8,685 nt of DNA from Candidatus Gerdarchaeota archaeon (GCA_016840905.1 JAEORM010000215.1:1-8685); one strand, 5' to 3'. Positions 1 to 7,301 are shown, counted from the first letter of the stretch. Made by a program: numbers and translations. Notes: a model not told the origin generated them from the sequence alone.

Positions 1-1094
1 GATGTTTCTTTAATTAAACTACTAGAAAAACAAGTATATTGCTCATTATTAATTCTTCCAGTACTATTAACAACAGTTTCATCTGAAGCACATTTAATGT
101 ATCTCAAAGAATAATAATTCTCTTCTTTAATCCAAAGAAGATGAACACCTCCATCAATACTAGTTTCAATGTTAATGAAATTAATTGCTTTTTCTGATCT
201 TGTTAGATTTTTAGGAGTAGTCCAAAGTTTGCTATTTTCGTTATAAGTTGTTAAAAGTAAATCTTGTACTATAGAAAAATTATTGCTTGTTGACCAAGCT
301 AGTCGTAAATTATTATAATCTCCAGCAATATCGAATTTTATAGGGTTAGTAGAATTCTCTAAAATCCATGGTTCTGCAAGCCAATGTTTTGTGGTAATAT
401 TGAATCTTTGTAATTGAATGTAGCTATTCCAGCCAATAATTGTACTAGACCTACTTTTAGCTACCCAAGCTATATTGATAGTATCATTATGAGAAATTGT
501 TACAGCAATATCATATAGAATATAGTATTTTGTAGTAATAAGATTATCAACTTTTATTTCAGAAGTTATAAGATCATATTGTAAATGGAATATTCTTTGA
601 TAGGTAGATATTTCCATAAGAAAGAAAATGTGTAATATCTTATTGGAATCAATTACAGCTTGAAGATAATCAGCAGATTTTTCAATTCTGAAAATATGTT
701 TTGGATTTGTCCAATTTAATCCATCTGGAGTTAATGAATGAATGATCGTTATTGTATAACCAGTAATTGTTAGAGGTTCTAATATGATACAATAATAGAT
801 GCCATCAGAATCAATGGTAACAGTATATTCATCATAATAAATTGATTTTGGTGATACATAGAGACTTTCACCCATTATCTTATCATCATAGCCAAAAGAA
901 TTAGTTGTAAAAGTATTTGAAATTGAATCTAAATCATTTTCTTCTATAGATGATATTGAATCAGATAAGTTATTATTTGAATTTATAGCTAAAAGATACC
1001 CTTTTGAAATTGAGATTTCAGGGTTGATATTTGATAGACTCAGAATTATAAATAGTAAAAAAACAATTCGTTTAAAATTTGTGACTGTTACCAT
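1..1094 (-). CDS. Secreted beta-propeller-like protein (BNR/Asp-box-like repeats), partial at the left edge
   Basis: Translating the minus strand from the ATG at 1094 gives 364 codons with no stop before the window edge, so the C-terminus is missing. An in-frame stop at 1101-1103 makes this ATG the only plausible ATG start. Residues 1-25 look like a signal peptide or N-terminal anchor: K8-R9, then a hydrophobic core at about 10-21. After a polar Asn/Ser-rich linker (about 30-70) the protein shows repeated beta-strand units, each with a hydrophobic strand ending in an aromatic or bulky residue at I103, F158, W210, W267 and W321. The spacing of 52-57 residues is typical of propeller blades. Degenerate Asp-box-like turns appear at PDGLNWTNP (123-131) and near LWTTPKNL (290-297). 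The late blade around IDGGVHLLW (313-321) resembles sialidase/BNR-type repeats. No catalytic residues can be assigned. A surface or extracellular binding protein is most likely; an enzyme is possible. It is transcribed divergently from nucS. Confidence 0.8.
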   Translation of the reverse strand, partial: MVTVTNFKRIVFLLFIILSLSNINPEISISKGYLLAINSNNNLSDSISSIEENDLDSISNTFTTNSFGYDDKIMGESLYVSPKSIYYDEYTVTIDSDGIYYCIILEPLTITGYTITIIHSLTPDGLNWTNPKHIFRIEKSADYLQAVIDSNKILHIFFLMEISTYQRIFHLQYDLITSEIKVDNLITTKYYILYDIAVTISHNDTINIAWVAKSRSSTIIGWNSYIQLQRFNITTKHWLAEPWILENSTNPIKFDIAGDYNNLRLAWSTSNNFSIVQDLLLTTYNENSKLWTTPKNLTRSEKAINFINIETSIDGGVHLLWIKEENYYSLRYIKCASDETVVNSTGRINNEQYTCFSSSLIKET

Positions 1095-1127
1095 AGCGTA
1101 TCACAACATGTGTTTTACCATAATTTC

Positions 1128-1137
1128 AAATATACTG
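1128..1137 (-). promoter_or_regulatory. Putative TATA box of the propeller gene
   Basis: On the minus strand this reads AGTATATTTG-like, roughly 38 nt before the ATG at 1094. That would give a short leader of about 10-15 nt. Assigned by motif and spacing only, in very AT-rich DNA. Confidence 0.35.
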
Positions 1138-1276
1138 ATTTTTGTTATTACACCCTATAGGAAATATATTAATTTTTTTTAAAGTCTTTTAGAATAATTA
1201 AATTATCTATAAAAAGATAAATTAAAAACAAGTCTATTGTTAAAAATATCAACTTCAAATTAAAGAGATATTGAAT

Positions 1277-2056
1277 ATGAATAGAACCAAAACAATCAGT
1301 GGGTCTTTTGATGAAATGATTTCTGAGCTTAATCAAGAATCATGTAAAAAAATGATAGTGATATTTGGTTTTTGTATAGCTATTTTTGATGGGAGAATTA
1401 AATCATTTTTACCTGAGGGAGATCGATTGCTTTTTGTAAAAAAAGATGAAACCTTGGTTCTTCATGGTTCAAAAGGTGTCAAACCATTAAACTGGCAAAT
1501 TGGTGGAGCTGGTAAAATAAATTATTTAGTAGAAGATAATAAATTGGTTGTAAGAACCTTTAGACCAAAAACTACTGAGTCTTTGGAAATTATTTTTTCA
1601 GAAATTTACCAAATAACAATTTTTGATGCTCATGATAGCGCCACTTTAAGTGTTTATGGTTCTGAGACAGATCTTTCCAATTATCTTTACGATAATCCAA
1701 CAATTATAGACAAAAATTTTCAACCAACTGCTCGAGAGTATGAAACACCATTTGGTTTTTTGGATTTACGAGGAGTTGATAAAGAAGGTAATATAGTTAT
1801 CATTGAAGTAAAGAAGAGAAGTGCTACCCCTGCGGATGCACATCAATTGAAAAGATATGTTGAGTATTTTGAAGAAATAGAGAAAGTTAAAGTAAAAGGC
1901 ATTTTGGTTGCCAAAGATTTTAGCGAAAAAGTAATGGCTGTTTTACAAGCAAATGACCTTGAAGCAGTAGCTGTTCCATGGCAAGAAATCTTTCCATCTC
2001 TGTCAAATGAAAAACCAACAACAACTTTAGATGATTTTCTTGAGAAAAATAAATAA
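1277..2056 (+). CDS. nucS: Endonuclease NucS (EndoMS), mismatch-specific
   Basis: NucS/EndoMS cuts both strands at DNA mismatches and acts in a MutS/MutL-independent repair route in many archaea and actinobacteria. From the ATG the protein has 259 residues, close to the roughly 250 of Pyrococcus NucS. The N-terminal part (about 1-120) carries the family DNA-binding signatures, including GR at 39-40 and KPLNW ending at W73. The C-terminal RecB-like nuclease domain (about 140-235) has GFLDLRGVD (catalytic Asp D163), IEVKK (E177, K179) and QLKRY (190-194). The tail TTTLDDFL fits an archaeal PCNA-interacting peptide. An in-frame TTG at 1271 would add two residues. I prefer the ATG at 1277, although AAAGAGA at 1262-1268 sits awkwardly for either. 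The gene stands alone, divergent from the propeller gene and 73 nt before the four-helix membrane protein. Confidence 0.93.
   Translation: MNRTKTISGSFDEMISELNQESCKKMIVIFGFCIAIFDGRIKSFLPEGDRLLFVKKDETLVLHGSKGVKPLNWQIGGAGKINYLVEDNKLVVRTFRPKTTESLEIIFSEIYQITIFDAHDSATLSVYGSETDLSNYLYDNPTIIDKNFQPTAREYETPFGFLDLRGVDKEGNIVIIEVKKRSATPADAHQLKRYVEYFEEIEKVKVKGILVAKDFSEKVMAVLQANDLEAVAVPWQEIFPSLSNEKPTTTLDDFLEKNK
2018..2041 (+). other. PIP-box-like PCNA-binding motif at the NucS C-terminus
   Basis: Residues 248-255 of NucS read TTTLDDFL, matching the spacing of the PIP box (polar, x, x, aliphatic, x, x, aromatic, aromatic/Leu) with Thr in place of Gln. Only four residues follow. Archaeal NucS is known to bind PCNA through its C-terminus, so the placement fits. 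Confidence 0.65.
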
Positions 2057-2080
2057 AAGATATTCATTTGTTATAATAAT

Positions 2081-2091
2081 GTTTAATATAG
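2081..2091 (+). promoter_or_regulatory. Putative TATA box of the four-helix membrane protein gene
   Basis: GTTTAATATAG lies about 44 nt before the ATG at 2130. Initiation about 25 nt downstream would leave a leader of roughly 19 nt that still includes the GAGAGGG ribosome site at 2118-2124. Confidence 0.4.
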
Positions 2092-2117
2092 CAATTTCAT
2101 AATCAATATTAGTTTAC

Positions 2118-2124
2118 GAGAGGG
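2118..2124 (+). promoter_or_regulatory. Shine-Dalgarno-like site fixing the start at 2130
   Basis: GAGAGGG ends five bases before the ATG at 2130 and supports that codon as the start. Confidence 0.5.
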
Positions 2125-2129
2125 CTAAA

Positions 2130-2696
2130 ATGGCTGAAAATAACACACCAATTAATACAATTGTTTCATTTATTTCTGTATTAGCAATTGCAATTTTTAC
2201 CATTATCTTGATATATTTACCTTTTACTTCATATGAATACACATATCTATCAGATGTTTATATTTACAAAACGTTTTATTTTGGCTATTGGACTCATTTC
2301 AAAAATGGTGAATTATGGGCTGATGGTGGTGCCAGTTTATTAACTAATTTTCAAATTGCTTCACCAATACTAATCATAATTGCTTTAGTTTTATCATTTA
2401 TAACTTTGCCAAGTCTAGCTTTATCCTTGACTAAAGCAGACAATTATTTTAATAAACATCGAAGGAGTTTTGGAGTTGCTTTTACGTTTAATGGTCTTAT
2501 TGGGCTAATTGGAATATTAGTTAATTTAGGATTTATAAATTACCTAAAGGAAACACAATATGGAACAAATCTTGGAGCAGGGTTTATTGTTGCTATAATT
2601 ATATTTTGCATCTATATTCTAGTAGGAATTACTGCAGCAGTATATCCAAGGAAATGGTCTATGGAACCTTCAAATCTGGTTGAATATGAATATTAA
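2130..2696 (+). CDS. Unrecognised four-helix membrane protein
   Basis: I do not recognise a named family. The 188-residue protein has four clear membrane segments at about 9-31, 76-100, 114-136 and 150-172. The loop between helices 1 and 2 is about 45 residues long and aromatic-rich (many Tyr, plus W54 and W63). A short basic loop (KHRR, 109-112) sits between helices 2 and 3, and a short acidic tail follows R174-K175. The basic loop and tail suggest both termini and loop 2-3 are cytoplasmic, with the long loop outside. That topology, and the spacing in GYWTHFKNGELW (52-63), recalls claudin/PMP22-type four-helix proteins. The paired cysteines of that family are missing (the only Cys is C160, in helix 4), so this is only a resemblance. 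The start is supported by an upstream GAGAGGG. It ends 19 nt from the oppositely oriented transporter gene. Confidence 0.85.
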   Translation: MAENNTPINTIVSFISVLAIAIFTIILIYLPFTSYEYTYLSDVYIYKTFYFGYWTHFKNGELWADGGASLLTNFQIASPILIIIALVLSFITLPSLALSLTKADNYFNKHRRSFGVAFTFNGLIGLIGILVNLGFINYLKETQYGTNLGAGFIVAIIIFCIYILVGITAAVYPRKWSMEPSNLVEYEY

Positions 2697-2715
2697 TTCG
2701 ACTTCACATGACCAT

Positions 2716-3771
2716 TTAAGAAGTGTAGAATATTTCCCAGAGAAAAATATTCAGCACACCAAGGAAAGTTGCAATAACACCGATTAAGCTTATCCAATTA
2801 ATTTTTTCACGATTAATTAACCATGAAAGAGGTATGGAAAATAATGGACTGGAAGATCCTATTATAGCCACTATAGCAGCATTTGATAAGACAATTGCTT
2901 CAGTATATAGAAAGGCACCTATGGAAGTTCCTAATATTGATCCTAATATTAAAAACAACCAAATGTTTTTTCCCCATTCTTTTACCTTTTGCTTTTTATC
3001 GAAAATAGTGAATGTTGATATTATACCTGCTGCTACCGGAAATCGAATGAGATTACCTAAAATATTGCCTATAAAATCAGCATTCTCAACACTAGCTAAT
3101 TCTAAAACATCCTTTACTTCATTAAAAGCTTTATCAGTTAATACAGCACCAATTGACCATGCTAATGCTGCTATCAAACCTACAACAATACCGATTATTA
3201 AAGTTCTTTTAGATTTTTTTAGACCTATTTGATTTATGCTTTCTACTTTATTATCATCAAGATTTATTCTTGAGTCTATGTTTTCAGATGAAGAAGAAAT
3301 CATAGTTGACCTATGAAAAAGATTGTCTTGCTGATTTTTTCCTATAGCTATAACACTTACTCCTATTACAATAAGAAAAAGTGAAATATAAAAATAGAAA
3401 GGAATTTGTTCATTTAAAATTAGTATATATAAAACTGTAGTCATTATTGGAAAGGTCATCGAAATAGCTAAAGCAACTGTAGTTCCCAATAGTTCTTGAG
3501 CTTTGAAAAAAGCAGTGTCACCGGCAACTTGTCCAAAAATAAAACTTAGTATCAACCATAACCAAGTCATTCCAGGGATTAATGCCAATAATTGTAATTT
3601 CCAAAGTATAAGAGCTAACAGTAAATTTGTTATTAAACCAACAATTGTTCTAAAAGAATTAATCTGTGATGGTGAAACAAATTTATCTATACGGCGAAAA
3701 ATAACATTTGAGCTAACGAAACTGAAAACAGAAACAACAGCTAATATCTCACCAAGGACAGGAACACTCAT
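2716..3771 (-). CDS. EamA/DMT-superfamily transporter, ten helices
   Basis: This 351-residue protein has the two-fold inverted design of drug/metabolite transporters: five helices at about 5-25, 41-58, 70-88, 95-118 and 125-143, and five more at about 190-212, 235-256, 269-288, 294-317 and 324-345. Each half ends in the usual EamA pattern, a helix, a short charged turn (NEQ at 120-122; NREK at 320-323), then a Gly-rich last helix. Helix 4 (VALAISMTFPIMT) and helix 9 (SNAAIVAIIGSSSPLFS) are typical. A polar, Ser- and Asn-rich linker of about 45 residues (145-188) separates the halves and is longer than usual. Substrate cannot be told from sequence; the family includes amino-acid, sugar and metabolite exporters. 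A TATA-like element only 25 nt before the ATG, with no Shine-Dalgarno site, suggests a leaderless message. Confidence 0.9.
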   Translation of the reverse strand: MSVPVLGEILAVVSVFSFVSSNVIFRRIDKFVSPSQINSFRTIVGLITNLLLALILWKLQLLALIPGMTWLWLILSFIFGQVAGDTAFFKAQELLGTTVALAISMTFPIMTTVLYILILNEQIPFYFYISLFLIVIGVSVIAIGKNQQDNLFHRSTMISSSSENIDSRINLDDNKVESINQIGLKKSKRTLIIGIVVGLIAALAWSIGAVLTDKAFNEVKDVLELASVENADFIGNILGNLIRFPVAAGIISTFTIFDKKQKVKEWGKNIWLFLILGSILGTSIGAFLYTEAIVLSNAAIVAIIGSSSPLFSIPLSWLINREKINWISLIGVIATFLGVLNIFLWEIFYTS

Positions 3772-3790
3772 ACTGAGAAGGTAATCTAAT

Positions 3791-3801
3791 TAATATAAAA
3801 G
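3791..3801 (-). promoter_or_regulatory. TATA box of the DMT transporter gene (leaderless type)
   Basis: The minus strand reads CTTTTATATTA, a good match to the archaeal TTTATATA-type box, centred about 25 nt before the ATG at 3771. At normal archaeal spacing transcription would begin at or next to the start codon. Confidence 0.55.
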
Positions 3802-3865
3802 CAATACTACAGAATTTTAATTTAAGAATAAAATGTCATTCGTGCTTTATTTTCTAAGGAAAAAT

Positions 3866-3876
3866 GTTATTTATTG
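3866..3876 (+). promoter_or_regulatory. Putative TATA box of the 2-oxoacid oxidoreductase operon
   Basis: GTTATTTATTG is centred about 25 nt before the ATG at 3896 and is preceded by a purine-rich BRE-like stretch (AAGGAAAAA, 3856-3864). There is no Shine-Dalgarno site before this ATG, so a leaderless transcript is likely. Confidence 0.4.
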
Positions 3877-3895
3877 AAACATAGAAGTAGAAGCT

Positions 3896-5629
3896 ATGAC
3901 TTCCTTTTCACTTGCATCAAAAGAAGATATCTCAATAGTACTTTGTGGAGCTGCTGGTCAAGGGATAAAAACGGTTGAATTATTCTTAACTGAAGTTCTT
4001 CATGAAGCAGGTTACCATGTTACTGCAACCAAAGAGTATATGTCTCGAGTGCGTGGTGGTACTAATTCCACTGAAATCAGAATATCTTCAAAAAGAGTTA
4101 GAGCGTTTATTAATAGAATTGATATTTTTATTCCCCTAAACGAAACAGCTATTTCACGTTTACGAAATAGAATATCCAAAGAAACTATAATTATTGGTGA
4201 ACCAGAATTTATTGAACATGAAATAGATCCTTCAAAGTACAAAGTAATTGAAATACCTTGGACTCAAATTGCTCAAGAATTAGGTAATCAGATTTATTCC
4301 AATATTATAGCTGCAGGGGTTATTACTGAATTATTTAATATAGATAGACTCATTGGTGAAAATTATATTAAAAATAGATTTGCTACAAAGGGAGAGGATA
4401 TTTTTACTAAAAATATTGAAGCTTTCAATAAAGGATGTGAAATTGCTAATACTCTTAAGGAAGAAAAAGATTTCAAAATAGCTATTAAAGGAAATCATGA
4501 AGCTAGTAATGAATTGATGTATGATGGGGCTTCTGTTGTTGGTATGGGAGCTATTGCTGGTGGTTGCGATTTTATTTGTTCATATCCTATGTCTCCTTCT
4601 ACTGGTGTACTTATTTTCCTAGCAAAACATTCTCATGAATTTGATATTCTAGTAGAACAAGCAGAAGATGAAATCGCAGCAATAAATGCAAGTTTAGGGG
4701 CTTCTTATGCAGGTGCACGAGCATTTGTTACTACCTCAGGAGGAGGATTTGCCTTAATGGGTGAAGGTTTAAGCTTGAGTGGTATGACAGAAACACCTAT
4801 TGTTATACATATAGCTCAACGTCCTGGACCTGCAACTGGTTTACCAACGAGAACTGAACAAGGAGATCTTGAATTGGCATTGTATAGTGGTCATGGTGAT
4901 TTTCCCAGGATAATTCTTGCACCATCTAGCTTAGAAGATGCCTTTTTCCTTACACAAGATGCTTTCAATATTGCTGCTAAATATCAAGTTCCAGTTATTA
5001 TTCTAACTGATCAATATTTTATGGATTTGTATTATAATTTTCCAAAATTAGATATCTCAAATATTGAGATAGAGAAGCACATAGTAAAAACTGATGAAGG
5101 GTATCAAAGATATTTACTTACTAATAATGGTATTTCACCCAGAGGTATACCCGCTTTTGGAGCTGGTTTAATTAGAGCGGATAGTGATGAGCATGATGAG
5201 GATGGATTTATCACAGAAGACTTAGAAAATATCCGTCCAAAAATGGTAGAAAAGAGATTGAATAGATTAAAAGAAATCGAGAAGGGATCAATTACTCCAT
5301 GCCTTTTAGGGCCTAAAAAATATAATACCTTAGTTATAGGTTGGGGTTCAACCTTTAATGCACTGAAAGAAGCTTTGAATGAAATTAATAATGATACAGT
5401 ATCATTACTTCAATTCACTCAGCTTTATCCATTACCAAAAAATACCAAAAAATATCTCGAGAAAGCTCAAAAGCTAATTATTGTAGAAAATAATGTTACA
5501 GGTCAATTTAGTAAATTATTGAAACTCTATACTGGTATTGATATAGAAAATAAAATCCTGAAATCTAATGGAATGCCGTTTTCAGTGGAAGAGCTAACGA
5601 AGAAAATCAAGAAAATTTTGGAGGTTTAA
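3896..5629 (+). CDS. korA: 2-oxoacid:ferredoxin oxidoreductase, fused gamma-alpha subunit
   Basis: This is the larger subunit of a CoA-dependent 2-oxoacid:ferredoxin oxidoreductase, which decarboxylates a 2-oxoacid to an acyl-CoA and passes electrons to ferredoxin. Its 577 residues hold an N-terminal gamma domain (about 10-190; GAAGQGIKT at 18-26, SRVRGGTNS at 50-58), then the alpha pyrimidine-binding domain (about 205-375). The latter contains YPMSPST (230-236), [11 protein letters not shown] (254-264), [10 protein letters not shown] (279-288) and [16 protein letters not shown] (309-324). A C-terminal domain (about 475-560) has the IGWGST turn. YPMSPST replaces the YPITP form of well-studied archaeal enzymes such as that of Sulfolobus. 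That variant is common in a fused-subunit branch of unclear substrate range, so 2-oxoglutarate is only one option and the symbol marks the family. The beta gene follows after two bases. Confidence 0.92.
   Translation: MTSFSLASKEDISIVLCGAAGQGIKTVELFLTEVLHEAGYHVTATKEYMSRVRGGTNSTEIRISSKRVRAFINRIDIFIPLNETAISRLRNRISKETIIIGEPEFIEHEIDPSKYKVIEIPWTQIAQELGNQIYSNIIAAGVITELFNIDRLIGENYIKNRFATKGEDIFTKNIEAFNKGCEIANTLKEEKDFKIAIKGNHEASNELMYDGASVVGMGAIAGGCDFICSYPMSPSTGVLIFLAKHSHEFDILVEQAEDEIAAINASLGASYAGARAFVTTSGGGFALMGEGLSLSGMTETPIVIHIAQRPGPATGLPTRTEQGDLELALYSGHGDFPRIILAPSSLEDAFFLTQDAFNIAAKYQVPVIILTDQYFMDLYYNFPKLDISNIEIEKHIVKTDEGYQRYLLTNNGISPRGIPAFGAGLIRADSDEHDEDGFITEDLENIRPKMVEKRLNRLKEIEKGSITPCLLGPKKYNTLVIGWGSTFNALKEALNEINNDTVSLLQFTQLYPLPKNTKKYLEKAQKLIIVENNVTGQFSKLLKLYTGIDIENKILKSNGMPFSVEELTKKIKKILEV
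5620..5625 (+). promoter_or_regulatory. Strong Shine-Dalgarno site for the beta subunit
   Basis: GGAGGT overlaps the last codons of the alpha gene and lies six bases before the ATG at 5632. It is the best ribosome site in the window and indicates translation from one shared message. Confidence 0.75.
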
Positions 5630-5631
5630 AG

Positions 5632-6483
5632 ATGAGCAATAAAAATACCTTTGATTTAGAAAATGTAAATAATGCTTGGTGTCCAGGTTGTGGGAACTTT
5701 CCTATTCTTGCAACTCTAAAAGAAGTATTAATGGAATTAAATATCAAACCAAATGATTTGGTTATGGTTTCAGGCATTGGTCAAGCAGCAAAAACACCAC
5801 AATATCTCAAATGTAACTATTTTAATGGTCTTCATGGTAGATCTTTACCTCCTACTTGGGCGATTAAAGCAGTCAATCCAAAGCTAACTGTTATAGCTGA
5901 AAGTGGTGATGGTTGTAGTTATGGTGAAGGAGGAAATCATTTCATTCATACTATAAGACGAAATCCTGATATTACCAATATTGTTCATGATAATTTCATA
6001 TATGGTTTAACAAAAGGTCAAGCATCACCAACTTCACGATTTGGATTTGTTACTCCCGTTCAAATTGATGGAGTGATTTTAGATCCATTTAATCCCTTAA
6101 CAATCGCTATTGGATTAGATGCTTCTTTTGTAGCTAGAACCTATGCTGGCGATAAAAAGCATATGAAAGAAATGATGAAATTAGCCATTCAACACAAAGG
6201 ATATGCATTACTTGATATCCTCCAACCATGTGTTTCTTTTAATAAAATCAACACCTATAAATGGTTTAGCGAAAGGATCTATTATCTCGAGGATACACAT
6301 GATCCAACTAATCGTTCTGAAGCATTAAATCGCGCTGCTGAAACTGATCGATTTCCATTAGGAGTTTTTTATATAAATAAGAAACCCACTTTTGAAGAAA
6401 AATTAGCTTTGTATAAGAATAATAAGAAACCATTATATGAAAGAAATCGAGACTTGAAGAAATTTGCAGAAAAATTCCTTTAG
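5632..6483 (+). CDS. korB: 2-oxoacid:ferredoxin oxidoreductase, beta subunit
   Basis: This 283-residue subunit binds thiamine diphosphate and one 4Fe-4S cluster and pairs with the upstream gamma-alpha subunit. The thiamine diphosphate/Mg motif begins GDG at 92-94 and runs through GEGGNH (98-103) and IRRN (108-111) to [15 protein letters not shown] (120-134). Cluster ligands are WCPGC (C17, C20) near the N-terminus and C200 in LQPC. The third ligand is usually in a GIGC motif, but here that reads GIGQ (48-51) and a cysteine appears ten residues later at C61 (YLKCNYF), just before GLHGR (66-70). C61 is probably the replacement or a lineage-specific ligand. No separate delta (ferredoxin) subunit is encoded nearby, which is normal for the two-subunit type. 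The gene ends 26 nt from the convergent ferritin-like gene. Confidence 0.93.
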   Translation: MSNKNTFDLENVNNAWCPGCGNFPILATLKEVLMELNIKPNDLVMVSGIGQAAKTPQYLKCNYFNGLHGRSLPPTWAIKAVNPKLTVIAESGDGCSYGEGGNHFIHTIRRNPDITNIVHDNFIYGLTKGQASPTSRFGFVTPVQIDGVILDPFNPLTIAIGLDASFVARTYAGDKKHMKEMMKLAIQHKGYALLDILQPCVSFNKINTYKWFSERIYYLEDTHDPTNRSEALNRAAETDRFPLGVFYINKKPTFEEKLALYKNNKKPLYERNRDLKKFAEKFL

Positions 6484-6493
6484 TCTCTTTAGC

Positions 6494-6501
6494 TTTTTTT
6501 T
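6494..6501 (+). terminator. T-tract terminator after the oxidoreductase operon
   Basis: Eight consecutive T residues lie ten bases after the beta-subunit stop codon, in the 26-nt gap before the convergent gene. Archaeal termination commonly uses such T-rich tracts without a hairpin, and none is obvious here. Confidence 0.5.
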
Positions 6502-6509
6502 AATAAAAT

Positions 6510-6986
6510 TTATCCACCAGGTGAACCATGGAATGGTGCATATTTGAACATCCATTCTTCCAATTCATCACTTGTAAGAGTTTCTTGCTTAACAATTGCA
6601 TCTAATAATTTTAGTAGAAAAGTATGATGTCGTATTTCGTCTTTATGGATTTCACTAATAACCGTTTTAATGCGGTCATCATCATAAGTATTTAAAATCT
6701 CACGATAAGTTTCAATAGCTTTTGCTTCAAGGGCAATATGCTTTTCAATTGTCGCTTTTATATGATCAAAATTACTTTCTTCAATTAATGGAGTGGGTTC
6801 AGAAAGCATTGCCATTAATGCCCCCAATAACAGAGCATGTTTTTGAGAGTCCATTGTTATTCCACGGATAAGCTCTCTTACAAGAAGATTCTTAAGATCT
6901 TCAATACTTTCTCTTGATATATCAATGATTTCTTTTTCCAAGGCAATTTGTTCTTTAAGAAAATCAACTAATTTTTTGTCAACCAT
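6510..6986 (-). CDS. Ferritin-like (rubrerythrin-type) diiron protein
   Basis: From the ATG at 6986 the protein has 158 residues, nearly all helical. Four helices carry the spaced acidic and His residues of a ferritin-like diiron site: E17/E19 in helix 1 (about 6-35), D46 and H50 (DSQKH) in helix 2 (about 38-61), E81 and E87 (EKHIALE) in helix 3 (about 72-100), and EIHKDEIRHH (112-121) in helix 4. The last pattern is typical of the metal-binding ExxH helix. There is no C-terminal rubredoxin Cys motif, so it is not a classical rubrerythrin. Iron handling or peroxide/oxygen protection is likely, but the reaction is unproven. It ends in a distinctive HGSPGG tail. A longer frame from 7046 begins with TTG and adds a poorly conserved-looking stretch. 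The ATG is favoured by GGGGT seven bases upstream. It is divergent from the small membrane protein. Confidence 0.82.
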   Translation of the reverse strand: MVDKKLVDFLKEQIALEKEIIDISRESIEDLKNLLVRELIRGITMDSQKHALLLGALMAMLSEPTPLIEESNFDHIKATIEKHIALEAKAIETYREILNTYDDDRIKTVISEIHKDEIRHHTFLLKLLDAIVKQETLTSDELEEWMFKYAPFHGSPGG

Positions 6987-7044
6987 TTTGTATACCCCAT
7001 TGAGAGTAATTAATAAACAATAATAATACGATTTAAAGCTTGTC

Positions 7045-7058
7045 AATAAATAAATTAA
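7045..7058 (-). promoter_or_regulatory. Possible TATA box of the ferritin-like gene
   Basis: The minus strand reads TTAATTTATTTATT about 60 nt before the ATG at 6986. This leaves a leader of about 35 nt that would include the GGGGT ribosome site. A second AT-rich box at 7011-7020 is an alternative. Low confidence in AT-rich DNA. Confidence 0.25.
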
Positions 7059-7081
7059 GTATTGGCAATGAAAAAGTCTTT

Positions 7082-7092
7082 AACTATATTAA
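7082..7092 (+). promoter_or_regulatory. Possible TATA box of the small membrane protein gene
   Basis: AACTATATTAA lies about 56 nt before the ATG at 7143. Initiation near 7113 would leave a leader that contains the AAAGGTGG ribosome site at 7126-7133. Confidence 0.35.
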
Positions 7093-7142
7093 TTTATTAA
7101 TTAAAAGAACTTAATATTTAGTAACAAAGGTGGAAAAGATAC

Positions 7143-7301
7143 ATGGTCAATTTCGATCCTAGTTTGCCTTGGCTGTATTTGGTAATATTTGCTGGATTCA
7201 TGGGTTTTGTTTTAATCTTTGGGTTAACAGTTGGTTTAACACAAACAAAGAAAAAGAAAAAGAAACTTCAAGAAGAACAACAACAAGAGAATTCAACTTG
7301 A
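7143..7301 (+). CDS. Small single-helix membrane protein (52 residues), unknown function
   Basis: ATG to TGA encodes 52 residues. The layout is clear: a short N-terminus with an acidic residue (NFD, 3-5), one hydrophobic helix at about 8-32 rich in Phe, Leu and Gly, a run of six lysines (36-41), then a Gln/Glu-rich tail (QEEQQQE, 43-49). The positive-inside rule puts the lysine-rich tail in the cytoplasm. AAAGGTGG lies about nine bases before the ATG, like the GGTGG site of the downstream FTR gene, and supports translation. I recognise no family. TatA is unlikely because there is no amphipathic helix after the membrane segment. It lies between the divergent ferritin-like gene and the glutaredoxin/FTR operon, 110 nt upstream of the latter, so a link to redox or iron functions is possible only by position. 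Confidence 0.65.
   Translation: MVNFDPSLPWLYLVIFAGFMGFVLIFGLTVGLTQTKKKKKKLQEEQQQENST

Noticed and set aside
1203..1220. Inverted repeat TTATCT-N6-AGATAA upstream of nucS
   Set aside because: Short arms in extremely AT-rich DNA; expected by chance and not placed as a terminator or clear operator.
1843..2067. Minus-strand open frame of 74 codons inside nucS
   Set aside because: It lies antisense to the conserved NucS nuclease domain and has no recognisable motif.
2834..3232. Plus-strand open frame of 132 codons antisense to the DMT transporter
   Set aside because: The opposite strand encodes clear EamA helices over the same bases; the plus-strand translation has no coherent domain.
3503..3784. 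Plus-strand open frame of 93 codons antisense to the transporter N-terminus
   Set aside because: Shadow of the first EamA half, with no supporting ribosome site or motif.
4012..4242. Minus-strand open frame of 76 codons inside the gamma domain of the oxidoreductase
   Set aside because: Antisense to the conserved SRVRGG region of a real gene.
6987..7046. Twenty-residue N-terminal extension of the ferritin-like protein
   Set aside because: It would start at TTG and is unlike the family N-terminus; the ATG at 6986 has GGGGT at a suitable distance.
7143..7301. TatA or Sec61-beta identity for the small membrane protein
   Set aside because: It lacks TatA's hinge and amphipathic helix, and its membrane helix is N-terminal rather than C-terminal as in Sec61-beta.
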